A DNA stretch of 64,000 bases from Phallusia mammillata (lineage: Eukaryota; Chordata; Ascidiacea; Phlebobranchia; Ascidiidae). A program made the position numbers and the translations under genes. Positions 24,701-38,200 of this stretch are shown in pieces. The notes beneath the pieces are model-generated. The model did not search any database. It saw nothing but the letters and a program-made list of their open reading frames with translations, and was not told the DNA's origin. Location: contig QLIY01000507.1 of the NCBI GenBank assembly GCA_003260075.1, forward strand, positions 1 through 64,000, written 5' to 3'. Numbering within the stretch: the first letter of the stretch is position 1; each line of letters starts with the position of its first letter.

Positions 24701-27700
24701 TGGTGTTAAAAAATCGCGTTGCGCCGTAAACATGGCCTTTTCTGTTTGAGAATTTCCTTTGAATGGTCCAGCCCTATTGCAAAGTTTCAGCTGAACAATA
24801 AGGCGAGTATGTTTAATTAAGCTTAAGGGTTTCATTTGTGTGCGTTTATTACACATTTGCCGATGGTTGCTAAGGAGTCAATTTGGATTGGCTATCACAA
24901 TACTGGGAAACGAAAGCAATACCCAGAGAACTCGGCCCAAATTAAGGTAACTAAGGTAACTACGTAACACCAGTTCCACACACCCACCATTTGATTCGGT
25001 TTAAATCAGCACCCATGGCTGTAAAAGCACCGAACAACTCGATACGCTATTGTGAAAGTAAAACAGGGGCAGACAACGCTCCAGAAATTTAAGCAAACTG
25101 TATCTAAGGCTTTGTCAATTATTAACATTACAAGCGTAACACGTTAACAATACGGTAAACGAACAACGAGCGCTGTTTGCATTGTTTAGAATAGACTTAC
25201 AATCACCGGTTTTGACGGAACCTGGTGATGAGGTGTACAAGTGCTTTAACGCGTTGTAAAATGTTCCTCGCCGCTAGGTGGTACAAAGAACGAATTGTGG
25301 GCGACATCGCATGTTTGCAAAGCTATTAAAACGCAACGCGGTATGTTTGCCAAAGCAATACTGGGAAAGCTATGAACTGTGTTCAGGTGCTATAGGTCCT
25401 GAAGGATGTTTCTCCACATATCCAAGAAAAGGTAATAAACTTCATGTTAAAATATTTAACTGAAGCCATTTTTTCTGCTCGCATAATGGATGACGAGAAT
25501 AAGCTCATCATAACGAACCGACCACAACTTAAAAGCATGTTCGTCTAGTTCTAATTGTATATCGTGTAAGTTTTGAATACTTAAAAAAGGAAAGTGTGTC
25601 ACAAAAATCATCAATATTCTAGATAGAAACGCAAAACGTTTACACTAATTCTTTTTGAGAAGTAAAGCCTGTTTTGTTCGGCAGATGGTGTGAAATAAAA
25701 GTTTTTCAGAACGCTTTCCGAAAATCAGTAATCATGAGATCATTTTTCGGTGTTGCTTGAAAGAGGGTTACGTCGCACTCAACCGGAAATGCTTTGTATG
25801 TTTTTCTTGTGTTAAAAAGCTCTAACCTGTTATAGGTTTGGTTACTTTGTTTACAGTTAAGGAAGAAATCAAACCTACGCAATTTTTGAACATTCGCCTG
25901 CATAGCTTTTTTAAACACTGCAGTGAGGATCATTTCTTATCCCTGTTTGGAATTTTATTTTTTAAAATTTGAATAACAACTTTGGTAAACGGCTTTCGAC
26001 TCTCCCGCGTCCCGCGTCCTGCGTCCCGCTTCAACGCCTTGTACAACACGAAGGTAAACCACAAAACATGCTTCTAATATTCAACTGCACGCCCACATAA
26101 GGAAACAGCCTAAACTCAATGTGCACTGACACATGGGCTTTCTGCCATGGGATTGGTCAGGAACGGTTACCTACCTTGCTACGTCATAGTTGGCTCGCTC
26201 GAGACCTAGGCAACTGTGCAGAATTCGGACATACATGTCGTCATCTTCGGCACCCCACCCCCAGTATTCATTCGAGTAGCCGTTGACCTGCACAAAAACA
26301 CAGTTTTATAAAGTTTGTAACGATTTTGCATGGTTAGATAACATTCGAAAAAGCTGTGTTGCATTGGGATTGTTTTTGATCGCCAGAATTGCTGGTTATG
26401 TGTAACTACTAAATATGATCACAACCCATATCACGTCGACCCAAACGAATCAATTGGGGTGCGCCTTGTCGACCCCCAAAACGTATTCAGTTGAGTGCAA
26501 CGTAACGCACAATCACACCAAAAGGGAAAACTGATGACCTTACTGCAAATTTTCTGAGGATGTTATTACCAAAAACAAAGATTAACCACCAGTCGAACAT
26601 AGGTTTGTGTTTATTGTTGGACAGTATTTCGCTTATTACGTTTTCCCGTCAGAAGAGTCGACCGCAGTGTAAGTTTTGTCCATCAAGCGTTTTATAACGC
26701 CAAAACTTTACGTGAAAAGTATTCAAAAACGAAGGTTTCATTACACATTTTTCCATTTTAAGCTATTAGCACAGTACATACATTACAAATGCTCAAGGAA
26801 ACATATTATGAAAAGTGTGGTCGACAGGGTTGTGGTATCATAGCAGTTAAAACGTGCAAAATATGTCAGACTTTGCCCACTCAGTGTTTTCAAGTACTTG
26901 GGCTAAAATGACAGACTAAACAACCCAATGTAACGACACACAAAGTGCATAGCAACACGTCCTAACTACGCCTGCTTGAACTCACATTTGGGAAATTAAA
27001 TTTCATATTTTTGGTCTAGCGCCCAACAAAGATAGGTTGCTATAGACAGCAGACCAACGCAGCTTCAAACAGGTACCGCGGGTTTGCTCATTAGATTAGT
27101 TGGGGTCGCTTTTTTCACCTGATAGCCGGTTGAAATTAAGATCTAATTACCTTTTTGAATAAATGCGTTTTGAGATACAAATTAGGTATGATGCAGTGTT
27201 TTATGACACCTGTGTCCAACGTCACTGCGTGTGTCATGTGATATAAGGTCAATGTATTGGTTTGTACGTTTTGCGCCTGTGGAAATCCATGCAATAGGTG
27301 TTTAACAGCGGTTGTGTTTGACAAGCATAAACACAGACGCGTTAATGAAATGAACCGCTACACCGTTTCCCTTGCATCATCAACATTGTAAGCAGTGGGA
27401 AATACAAGCGTACGTCACAAGACACACAACGGTTTATAACAAGTATAGTGTATAGCAGGGTGGTCGATCTCGGACTGATTTTGAGTCGATCGCGAGGGAT
27501 TCAGAAAACAATATAAAATATATAGTTGTTTTGTAACACGTTTTTGAGGAGTGTCCCTGTACATTGATGAACTTATTTTATACTTATTCTCATAATAAGA
27601 CGTTGATATGTTCACACCGCAAATACTCAGAAGGCTCGTTGTTACGTCACAAATATAATAGTTGCAGTGGTGATTGTTACTTTGTACTGGTAGTTGCTCT

Positions 27701-30700
27701 CTTTATTTTAATTAAATGAGGGGTTTGGTTTAAACTTTTTCCTTAATATTATATTTTGAAGATTAGTATTGGATCAAGTTTACAAACAGCGCTTATTGCA
27801 CTGTAAAACAAATCTAACCCAAACCACGATAAAACGTAAAACTGGACAGGGAAAAATGCGAGTTATCCTTTGCTAATCAACACATGGTCTTGTTTGTATT
27901 GGAATGGTGAACCGCGAGAGTTTGAATACCTCAAGAGTCGATCTTGAGTCAAAAAAGGTTGAGCGCCCCTGGTGTATAGGTATGTGGCAATCTTTTGTTT
28001 GGTATCAAATTAACAAGCTTAGGTTTAAAAACACCGGCGCTAGGTTGCCTTATCCCATTACAGCGGTATAAGTATTTTTGTTGTTTACTATAACTCTCAA
28101 TTATAAAGTTTCAAACCGGGTCTTTTGCAAGTTTGTTGTTGTCACTGGCCTCTCGAGATCGGACATGGTTTCGTAGGGTTGTTGTGTAGTCTGATTAGGG
28201 GAAATCCGCATAACACTGTGTTTTGCATGCAGACAGGGATCGGTGTCAACACTTTCGTTTTAACTCGGGCTTTTATACCACACCAAACTCAAAACGAAAG
28301 TGAGGCAAGCTGTACTGGCCACAGCTAGTGTAAATTATTCATGATACAGAAAATTAAATTTTCGATTTGTAATTGTTGGATGTACAGTTAACGTCACTGC
28401 CACTCCGCCGCTACACCGGTTGAAATTATTCATAATAAACGCAATTTTTCTTTCCCGTTGGCTTTTTGCGTTACTTTAGCTATGGCCTGGATAAATTTAG
28501 AACAGCGCCTTTCATTCCTATACAATGTTATTCGTACATTACAGGAAATATACCGATTTTGGGTGTTTTGACGACCAGACTATAAAGCTTGGATACATGT
28601 GCTTTGGTTGCATTGTACATGTTCGTAGCGTTGTGTGAACAACTGGGTGTAAACGTAAAGTAAGTTTGCACAGGCCGCATGCTTTCTCTTTAGAACTCTC
28701 ACTCTATTTGAAAGAATGTTTTCGATTTCAAGAGCTGATTTGCAGTTGACTGTCAATCAACTGTGTCCTTCCTACAACCAACAGAATGGCACCGACGTAT
28801 CCGTACAACGTCACACAACCGTTGTACCAGAACCAATATACCCACCTTACCATAAACAATTTACGGCTGCTACTCGTTTATATAGACCAAACAACATATT
28901 TTCTTCTCTCGCCCCCCCCCCACGTATCCGTACAACGTCACACAACCGTTGTACCAGAACCAATATACCTTACCATAAACAATTTACGGCTGCTACTCGT
29001 TTATATGGACCAAACAACATATTTTCTTCTCTCATGTAAGATTTTGCCCTAAACAGTACAAAGAAGGACTCGCATTTCCAAGAGTTCGAACTTCAAACCA
29101 ATGTACACATACAAACACAAAACATTAAATCTGTATCAGTAAATCACACGTCGGAAAGGAATAAAGTCCATCACGAAAAACGATAAGTGGAGCGACAACT
29201 GGTAAAGGTGTTTTACATAACATGTTTGACTTGACTTCGCAAAGTCTACCTTATTTAGGCAAAAGAAATGCAGCTTTGACTGCGTAAAGTAACCAAAAAA
29301 GCACTCGATGGCACCAAAACCGTAAAACCGTAAAAAAACGTAAAACGAAGTACTTGTCGGGTCCGAATGGCAAAGGCAAGTACACAAATATCTTGACGAA
29401 TAGCGCTCTCTCTTAATGGTCGTGTAAAGGATGTATAGTGTGCAAACAATAACATTTTCGTCTTTATTTTTAATGTTTTGTCACCCTTCTTATGTCTTAA
29501 ACTACAAACCGGAATGTTAATCGTCGTAATGAACGCGTTGCAAGCCGAATAAATCGATTATAGGCATTGGAAAGCTTTTATACGCATGAGTTTTCTTAAA
29601 CGATGAAAATGTGCTTTACGATTTAGTTGTTTTTATAGTCTGTATTCAGAAAAGCATACAAGTTTCTATACACCACACTCGGATTTATGGCAAAGCTTGA
29701 AGGAGATTATGGACTTATCACCAAGACAACATGGAAAAGCTTCTCAGTACGGCCGTACTGCCTAGCAACCATTTTTGTACAATAACAATTCGTCCGCTCG
29801 CTGCTGGAAGCTTTGCGCTCTTGCTCACTTAATGCGCAAACAACAGCGACGCTTGAATTTCGCGGAACAGCACTCCCACTACGTCAAGGACAATGTCACG
29901 TGATTTGGGTTGTGGATTTTACTGTGCTTTTATTTGCCAGCATCAAAGTGTGTGGGATAATTCGTGTTGCATGGCTGATTTTTACCTCAATGGTGTACAG
30001 TCATATATGGGGATAGCTATTAGTCGTAATTTTCGCTGTTTGAGATTTATACTTGTCGTAATGTACAACAGGACCAAAAGGCACAGCTGTGTTTGCCCTT
30101 ACTACAAGTCTTGTCTATGCCCAGAAGGCAAGTCCTAAGCCGTGGCGTACGGTCTTTTGTGCCACCGTTGGTTATTGGATCCTCAAAACCCTTTCACTAG
30201 ATTGTTTGTCAGGTTAATCTTGGAGTGAAAAGATTTATGCAAAAACTGCCGTTGTTTGGTTCCAAACATGCCTATGCATCCATTTAACATCAAAAGTGAA
30301 CCATATTTTGGATAAAACAAAGCAAGTCAGAGTTTGCATTGGTAGGGCAGTATAATAAAAACTGTTTGGAGATTTAAACAGCTTTTCGTGCAAAAGTTTT
30401 TACGCATTGCGTTTGCTAACTTTGCATGAGACCATCATAAAGTATACCCAAAAGTATGATAAGAGTTTAAAATGCATAATGCAATATCTAAACTATGCAA
30501 ATATGACCACAATGGGTCGTGGTTTATTTTTAATAAGTGTCATGAATATAAAATATTTTGCATTTCTTTTGCCTTGCGTGGATATATTTACCAGCACCCT
30601 CAAAATAGTATTACAGAGGGGAAAGGACCTAACTGTGTAGAACGACGATGACGAGCGCCTTATAGGTTTATTAAGTAGACTAATAAACAATAGCTGCAAA

Positions 30701-33700
30701 TCAGAACCAATACCACAACAGACATCAATTCCGGATATTACGCCGTTGGTACAAGGACTGTAGCTCTGCTAGCAGTTCTAGTGGTTCAGGCTTGTTGTTT
30801 GGACACCAAAGAACCGATCATAAATTATGTAGGTTTTGGCGGTAAGGCGACCATGAATAATGAACGGATAGCATTTATGGTTTGGGTTGATGGGGTGGCA
30901 TTAACTGACGAGCGGTACTTCATCGCCATACTAACCCCATTCGGCGGTGTTTCCGCACATGTTTGATCCATAATTAGAACACCTGCCAGGCAATAACATT
31001 TTGTCTCTATAGACTGGAGTAAGGGTCATACAAACCAACACCAAACTTACCAACCAAATTGTAAAAGCAAAAACACGACAAAGCGTTGGCTAAGCACTGC
31101 TGCTGGATACCACCTAATAGCTAGTGCTTAAGAAGTTGTAGTTTGTACATTTACATGTGTCTGAAACGCTCTTGTGGTAGTTAACAGTGGCCCTAAGATT
31201 ACTCAGTTGTCACACCCGTTACGTCCAGAAACCAGCGTTTGCACAAGGAAATGGCACAAGTTTCCACAGTTGACAAGACTGACACATTGACTTGGAGGCG
31301 GGGCCGTAAAACGACTTCAACATTATAATGCCTTCATCATGGCTATAGGTATACTCTTAAGACTAGTTGATACAGAATCCGAAACACCAGTGAAAAAAAC
31401 TTGAAATATGTTTGTTAACCAATCTCGAAGTTCCCCCTTGGAAAGTGCGGCAGCAAGGTCGTTTAGGGCATATAAAGCAACTTGTCAATTTAATTAACGA
31501 GCCATTCCCCTGCCTGTGTGGTAGTAAATGCCTGTACCATTTCCTAGCGCCCACACCATTTTGATGGACGTTTCCCATACTGTGGTTCAAAGGAGCTACG
31601 TGGGAATTAAGTGGGATTTTCCAAACTTCCTGGAAGTAACTGGTCGCACAAGCCGTTTACGATATATTTTATTTCTGTAACTGTGCCGACCGCAACGGAA
31701 AACACGTCGTCAAATCGTAGACAAACATGTCCATAAAATGTTCAACTTGTTTTGCATGTAGATGCTGCTTTGAACGAAGCCCTTAATGTGTTAAGTCGTG
31801 TGTAAAACCATTGTATTGAAGAAGGCTTGGTGCGGCCATTGTATTGGAAAAGGCTTGGTTTTGATCCTTTGAAATCAATACTTTAAAGAGCTGACTAAAA
31901 ACACACAATTTAATTGCTGGATATATGAAATATGTGAACTTTAAAATTACGCCAAGTATACCTTATTCGATCATAGTATCTTAGGTGCATCTTTGCTTTT
32001 AAATGTAGCAGTGCATTTAACAAACACGCACATTATAATGAACAATGAAAACTGTCAAACTCGCTTGGCAATAATTGAATTGAAGGTATGTACCACCTAA
32101 AGTTAAGACAGTGATTTAAACGTACGACGTCGTGCGTTATTTGGTGACATCCAGAATATGTGGTTACAGCGAACCGCAATTGACGCATGAAATGAACAAC
32201 ATTCAGGTCGGCCGAGAAAGTTAAATTGTTTACAGCCTTCGCCTACATAAGAAAATTGCTGTGCGATTAATTTCAAATATCGGCTTTCGGTAAAGAGAAA
32301 GTGTTGTAGCCGTGTTACGCCTTGCATGCTTGACTTGTTTCTGTGTTCAGTTGCAACTCTTTTACAAAACATGCGTGTTTTAATATGGGATAAACAAGCG
32401 AATTTGTTTCAAAACGCGTCAGTTTACTAAGGTGGAATAAATGCAGGAATAAAACTTTGTCAAGAAAGCTCATGGTGCTGTTTCTACCGGGTAACAAACG
32501 CCAACGCAACACACGCAAATTGCGATGATTCGAAGTCATCTGACCACTTTTATACCGTCTCAAAAAAGGTCGCTACGTTTCAAGAACAACAAGACGCAAG
32601 TTTAAATAGCGATTGGTACACACATGACGCGTTGCTGTGGAAAGTTGAGTCACCAAAGGTCAACAAAGCGACGCCACTCAATACAGCGTAGCCGCGAGTT
32701 TACTTAATGATAAGCGTCCAGTCTTACTTCGACGCGGCGCTTGGGTCATTGCGGGACTTAGAGTGTATTGCATTGTAAACTGCCGCAGGTGAAATTCCTG
32801 AAAAGCGACCTTTTTGTAATCATTGGATACTGGAAACTGTAACTGGCAATTATAGTTTGGAGACGCACAAACGCGTTTGCGGAAGTTCTGGATAAACTTT
32901 TTGAAGAAACCAAGTGCTCAAATTAATCAAGAAAAATGGATCAGACACAAAATTTCATTAGGTTAGAACCATCTGAAATTTCTCACGGTTCTTTTATGCC
33001 GCAGCAAAATTTGCTTGACATTAGTCACATCAGATTACAAAATACTAAATGGCTTAGTTGTCGTTTGTACCCCTGTACCCAATTAGGCCCGCATTTTTTC
33101 AAATCTGTCATTGTGTTCGGATTTCAAGAGGTTGTTTCTACTTAAGAGGCTTCATGAAGAACTTTGTTTTTTTTGCGACTTACCGCGCTTTTCACGTACG
33201 TATTTCAAAAAGCGTTCGTCCCGTATAACTACCTGCACCCGACAACGGCAGTAAAAATTTACGACTTTTAATACTTTTATAGTGCTTAAACATTAACAAA
33301 TGGGGAAACGAAAACATCTCGTGAAACTGGTTTATACACAATGCAATGACTCATCTCTGTTCAAGAGCCTTTGAGTCATAGCGTACAATTCGCGTTACTT
33401 CCCTTGCCCGGTTTCCAAACCGGTAACCACAACAAAAAGGTTTTGAAATACATTGTGTTTGGAGGTCAGTTTCAGTACACATGTTCTGTAATTCACTAAA
33501 GACATAGGAAGCCCCTGACAACAAAACAGTTTCTATTCAACACAATTTCCACATAAAAATATCTTCAAAAAAGAACGAAAGCGTTTCCTTGGTGTACACT
33601 TTCGGTTTAGGCCAGTGCTATCAGCCAGGCACTTTCGGTTGAGTAGCATGTCAAATATAGATAAAATCTTGTAGATTAGAAACCCAAAATTAAGATGGTT

Positions 33701-35259
33701 GCCTTGCCTTTATTGTCGACGTGTTGAAGCCATGGTGCTATTACATGTATTGTGATTTGGGTTTGAGATTGGGTGCTTAAATTTAAAGTAGATTATTTTC
33801 AAATCCGCTGACGGCATTGATATTTATAATCATCTCTATGGTAGGAACTTCAAATGTGTAAGTTGGACGCCTTAAACAATACAACTTTACCCTCTGTGGA
33901 ACGCGCAAATATCGATAAACAAGTTACCAAGCGCGCTTGATCGTCCAAAAACCACGCCCGAATATCAGACTAACCAAAATGACGTAATGCCTGTCCCGCT
34001 TCGTTGCACTCTGTGACCGCCTGCAGCGCACGACGGTAACGTAGTAAAGCGAGCAAACCGTTCATTACCCGTGACACGACGGCTCGACGCCTCCAGCTCT
34101 CGCACAACACAAGCTTTGCGTCGTAGCAACAAAGTATGTAAAGGAAAAGTTATGCACAACGAAACCATGAGACCAAAATCGTCACATGAATTCAATTACG
34201 TATGTTGAAAGTTTGAGTCGGCGTTTCCAAATATAGTCTGTGATAGTATAACACGAAGTAACCCGGGAACGCGTCACGTGGCTCAAAGGTCAGTGAAGCG
34301 CGTTTTATCGCTGGACTCAAAGCCAGAACAAATCACGAATTTGGTGGAGTGTCAGAAAATCCTGTAGATTATCAGACTAAAAACCTACAGCATAGATTTG
34401 ATGTTTATCCGACTACCAGCACAACATAATTTAAAGTGGACTAGACAAAACTGGTAATTACCTGCTCAAATTGACTTGTTGTCATGGCGATTACACCTCC
34501 GAACAGGGCGTCATACGGGAGCTGGTAGTCCCATTTATCAATCCCCACTGATAGGTGACGGGGTACATCAGCACACCGGTACAGGTTGCGATCATCTTCG
34601 GCCAGAAGGTCGACGTCATGAAAAATGAAGCAATCGAAAATCCCCTCCTTCCTCGCCTCCCTGTAACCGATATTCAGTAACTTAGCCTTGTTGAAGGTTC
34701 CTGTACCAGCTTGATGGATCACAAACACCCGGTAGTCAGCTTGTTGTCGCTTCATGACCGGGTGAATGGCTCGTAGAAATTGCCTAAGATGACGTTCACG
34801 ATTCCTGTGCGGCACGATGATCGCCACACGCTGCCGCGCTATGCAATTGTCCGGCTTATGCCGCCCGCCCGCCTTCACCCATGAGTTGTTTCGAATGACG
34901 TCATCCATTGTGACGTCATCGTCCTCGTCGCCAAGGTTTAACTTGCCGTATAGCACCGGTGGGGACTTTGGGCAAATGGGCTTGGGCGACGAGCCATCGA
35001 TTTCGGGTATCTGCAAGTGATTGATTCCATGTTTCTTGCTGTCAAAATCGAGGCAGTTGTCCTCGAGACCGCGGATCCAGTCTAGTTTAATGTTCAGATG
35101 CAGCGAGATAACCATAATGACGTCGTGGATGCGAAAGTAGACAACCACCAGCTGCAGGATGAAGAAGAGCACGAAAAGTGTAAACCATCGCGCCCGCAAA
35201 CCGTAAAATGTTCGTCGTTGTACCAGGCCTTTGCTGGTGGTTTTTCTTCTTTGCGACAT
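21731..35259 (-). CDS. Beta-1,4-galactosyltransferase family enzyme, possibly GalNAc-specific
   Basis: A Golgi type II glycosyltransferase (family GT7) that adds Gal or GalNAc in beta-1,4 linkage to a terminal sugar. Exons on the minus strand: 34462-35259, 26175-26287, 21731-22061, giving 413 residues. In order: basic cytosolic tail 1-24, membrane anchor 25-42, stem, VAIIVPHRNRERHL (145-158), FNKAKLLNIGYREA, the metal-binding DVD (215-217), PYDALFGGV (248-256), WGWGAEDDD (275-283) and RYRMVYH (304-310), where M307 and H310 correspond to the other Mn ligands. The residue before FGG is Leu252; vertebrate B4GALT1 has Tyr289 there, and Leu or Ile at this place allows GalNAc transfer. After the normal family end there is an extra tail with a hydrophobic run (about 377-395). 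The 4.1-kb and 8.2-kb introns carry transposons. Confidence 0.9.
22062..26174. other. Intron 2 of the galactosyltransferase-family gene
   Basis: Contains a hAT-type MITE (22941-23083). A 110-codon minus-strand ORF at 22578-22910 has no recognised domain and no splice support. Nothing else identified. Confidence 0.7.
22941..23083. mobile_element. hAT-type MITE, copy B
   Basis: 143 bases, same family as the element at 20362-20508: both start CAGTGGTGGGATTCAGCCGG and end in the inverted CCACCACTG. The 8-base target duplication TGTGCATG lies at 22933-22940 and 23084-23091. Confidence 0.85.
27456..27971. mobile_element. Non-autonomous hAT element, 516 bp
   Basis: Left end CAGGGTGGTCGATCTCGGAC; the right end in reverse complement starts CAGGGGCGCTCAACC, a related hAT-type terminus. 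Both ends contain further GAGTCGATC motifs. The exact 8-base duplication GTGTATAG lies at 27448-27455 and 27972-27979. No transposase ORF remains. Confidence 0.8.
28792..29034 (+). repeat. Direct duplication split by a C10 run
   Basis: Bases about 28792-28911 recur at 28921-29034 with a four-base deletion and a few substitutions, separated by C10 (28912-28921). One frame encodes a Tyr/Pro/Gln-rich peptide starting MAPTYPYNVTQPLYQ; it is too short to call a gene. Confidence 0.8.
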
Positions 35260-38200
35260 GTAGACGCCCTATATTCAATTTTATGTGTCTCTCGTACGCT
35301 ACCACCCTTAGCTCTGTGAACACATAAGTAAGGGTACAAGCACTGTTTTATGTGGCTGACTACGCGCAACAACTTTGAAGTCGAGGTAAACCCAATACGC
35401 AATCACCAACACTAGACTTAGTCTTTATCTGCTCTGTTTACATAGTCGTTGTATGTCTTTGTGCCGGCCATGTGTACTCTTTGCTAAAGGTAAGTCACGT
35501 TTGGCAAGTTCACAGCGGTTTTGAATAACAACATGTCACATAAGGGTTACAAGCTTTCATTGTGATGTTCTGTGACCTGGTCAATGGTCATGCTGTTACG
35601 TAACCTAGCCTTATTATAGAACAGTGGGCAAAGGTTGCTTCAAACTATCACATTACCTCAGAAGGTTTCAACTATTCACAGAGGACGAACTGAGTAGGTT
35701 ATATCTGTCCTATAAGCGTCACCAGCGCCTGAGCATTACAACTTCCGCGTTACCAACGACAGCGCTTCTGTGTTTTTTTGTGAGTGAATAATGTTATGTT
35801 GGTGGAAGTGGTGTAGACTTGTTACATAGCCAGGACAAAAAAGAACGCCTGCCAAAATATAAATGAGAAACTTGCCAAAAAAGCAGGTCCTTCTTGTAAT
35901 GTTTTTGTTGTGACGTCAAAAAGTATGCTAACACAACAACAGCTGAAACAGGAAATGGCCAATTTAAAATTGCTGCCGACCACAGTGCCTCTACCATTCA
36001 CTAGACTATACATACCAGCAAACGACCTATTACTGATACAATCCGAATAAGAGGCAACAATTTGCCTTGTCTAGTCGTTTGTTGCGTTAACTCGTCTGTC
36101 GTTACCGGCATATATCTTTCAGCTTTCTTTCACGAAAAGGTCGTGTCGCTTACATCCTTGCATATTGTAAAAGCTTAACTGTCACTCATAACTCGTTACC
36201 TGTTAAATCTACAGTTTTCAATCAGCTTCAAGACACACGTTAAGCATCGGTGTCAGTGAAGGGCACAGTGACAGTGTGGTAGTCTGTTACCAACGCATCG
36301 GGCAGGAAGTGCGACAAATCCAACCACGCTTAATCAGTGGCCGCATTTACCCGCACAACAGTCATTTATCCGCTTCCACTGTACTGACAGGCAAAAATCA
36401 ATAACCGCTACTGCAGCAGGCACAAACTGTGCCCACAGTACTATGCTTGTCGACTTGGAACGAGTTTGGCTGCCTAAAGCAACGTATAAAAAAACACGCA
36501 AACTGTTTGCTGCTGATGGGAACTCAGTTTTGTTTCTTTTAACAATTCTGTTTGTTTAGCGATCTATTGCTCATGTGTGCTGGCTAAAGTCTAGCTAACA
36601 TTCACGGTCTTCGCAATACACAGCTGTGGTCTTTGCCGCACAGCGCACACTGTCTGGTGTGAATGAGTTTCTGAAACGAATAAATTACGCAACACATGGT
36701 TTCTGTTTCATTCTGAAGAGCAGTACACTTTCTCAAGTATAGACAAACCCTAAGTCAAATAGAGTAACATGATAGATTCTACCATGTAACTAAACCTGCC
36801 GGTCGCCTAGACACAGTCAAACACAACGTGTCACCACTCCTCGGGGGAGGACCACTTACTACGTTCAGCGCGACGTGATACTGTAATAGGAATGCGAAAC
36901 CAGACATGAACAGAGAAAAACGGGAGACGTGAGCGCTGACTGGCGTTATCTGACGAACCGCTGCTCCTTATCACCACGCGTGTTCGATATTGTTTCTATG
37001 TGAGTTGCTGCATGTTTTTCTCTAAACCTCACCTGTCTGTCGATTTTGAGATGTTTAGTTTCCCATGTGTCTTAAAAAATGGGAAGTGAACCGTGTAAGC
37101 AAATAGAAAACTAACGTGCACGATGATCGCGTCTTAAAATTTCTTGCTAAAACCTAGGCTTTTGAAATATAAAATTTTTTAGTGTTTAGAAATAAAACTG
37201 AGCCCTTCCGCGCTATGACGACAAAGCCTGAACAACATTCGCTTATAAAGAGGGTCTTTGCGCTGTTTATTTAACTTTAAACTTGGACAAAAACGTTGTA
37301 AGGTAAGCCTTTCAAAACGAAAAAAACATAATGTGTTGGATTAGTCCGAAGCATGTTTGAATAAAATTCGAGGGAGTCTGTGTTGACCCAATGACAAATA
37401 TGGATGTGGAGAATAGTAACATTACTCCCTCAAGTTAATGCATTCCACATTAACGAACTTTAATTCGCGTTTGTTTTTCTGTGTGTTGGAGCGGTGAGTC
37501 AGAATGTCACATCTTGTATACATAGAAATGCGTTGTTAATCTGGTAGAGCGAAAACTAGTAACAAAACATTCGACGTTTCATTGTCTGACCTTGTTTTTA
37601 CATCGAAACCGTGTCTAATGAACTTATGAACGTTTCTATCCATGGCGTCATGCTAACCTTATTGCCTCTTGTAACTTAAATTCTTGGAAGAGATATACAA
37701 CATCAAGCTGTAATTTAACATGTACACCATGTCGACTAATGTACGTTAATTACTAATGTCAGATTTCAATAAAGCATTTGGTAAACCGTATTTGATGGGA
37801 TTTCAGTGTACGTTTCAAATCGTCTTAAATCAGTCCATGGAGCGTTTACCGTTTTATGTCTTGTTTGGTGAGCGCCGCTATCCAGTTATTCGAACGAACT
37901 ACTCCCCGAAGACTATATGTTACGTCACGCATATGTGTCTCCTCGAAGAATCGTCAGGCGGAAATATGTCACATAACTGCATGGAATTCCCACTTGTATT
38001 TACTGAGTTGCGTCATTTATTGGCGTGCGACAGATGTACGTCAATTTTAATAACCAGGACTTCACAGGCGTTACCATAAATTTATTTACCCTCAAGAGTA
38101 CTTATCTCTGTATGTACCTTTTATGTACACATCAAAGTTTTTCTTTTTTCGCTTTAAGTTTATTTGTTAAAAAACGGTGCTGACTTCCGAACTGTCTTGT

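Larger units (their letters stand above)
26288..34461. other. Intron 1 of the galactosyltransferase-family gene
   Basis: 8.2 kb containing one hAT-derived element (27456-27971) and a duplicated segment at about 28792-29034. The remaining ORFs (for example 30781-30966, 32936-33145) show no domain. No RNA gene was seen. Confidence 0.7.
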
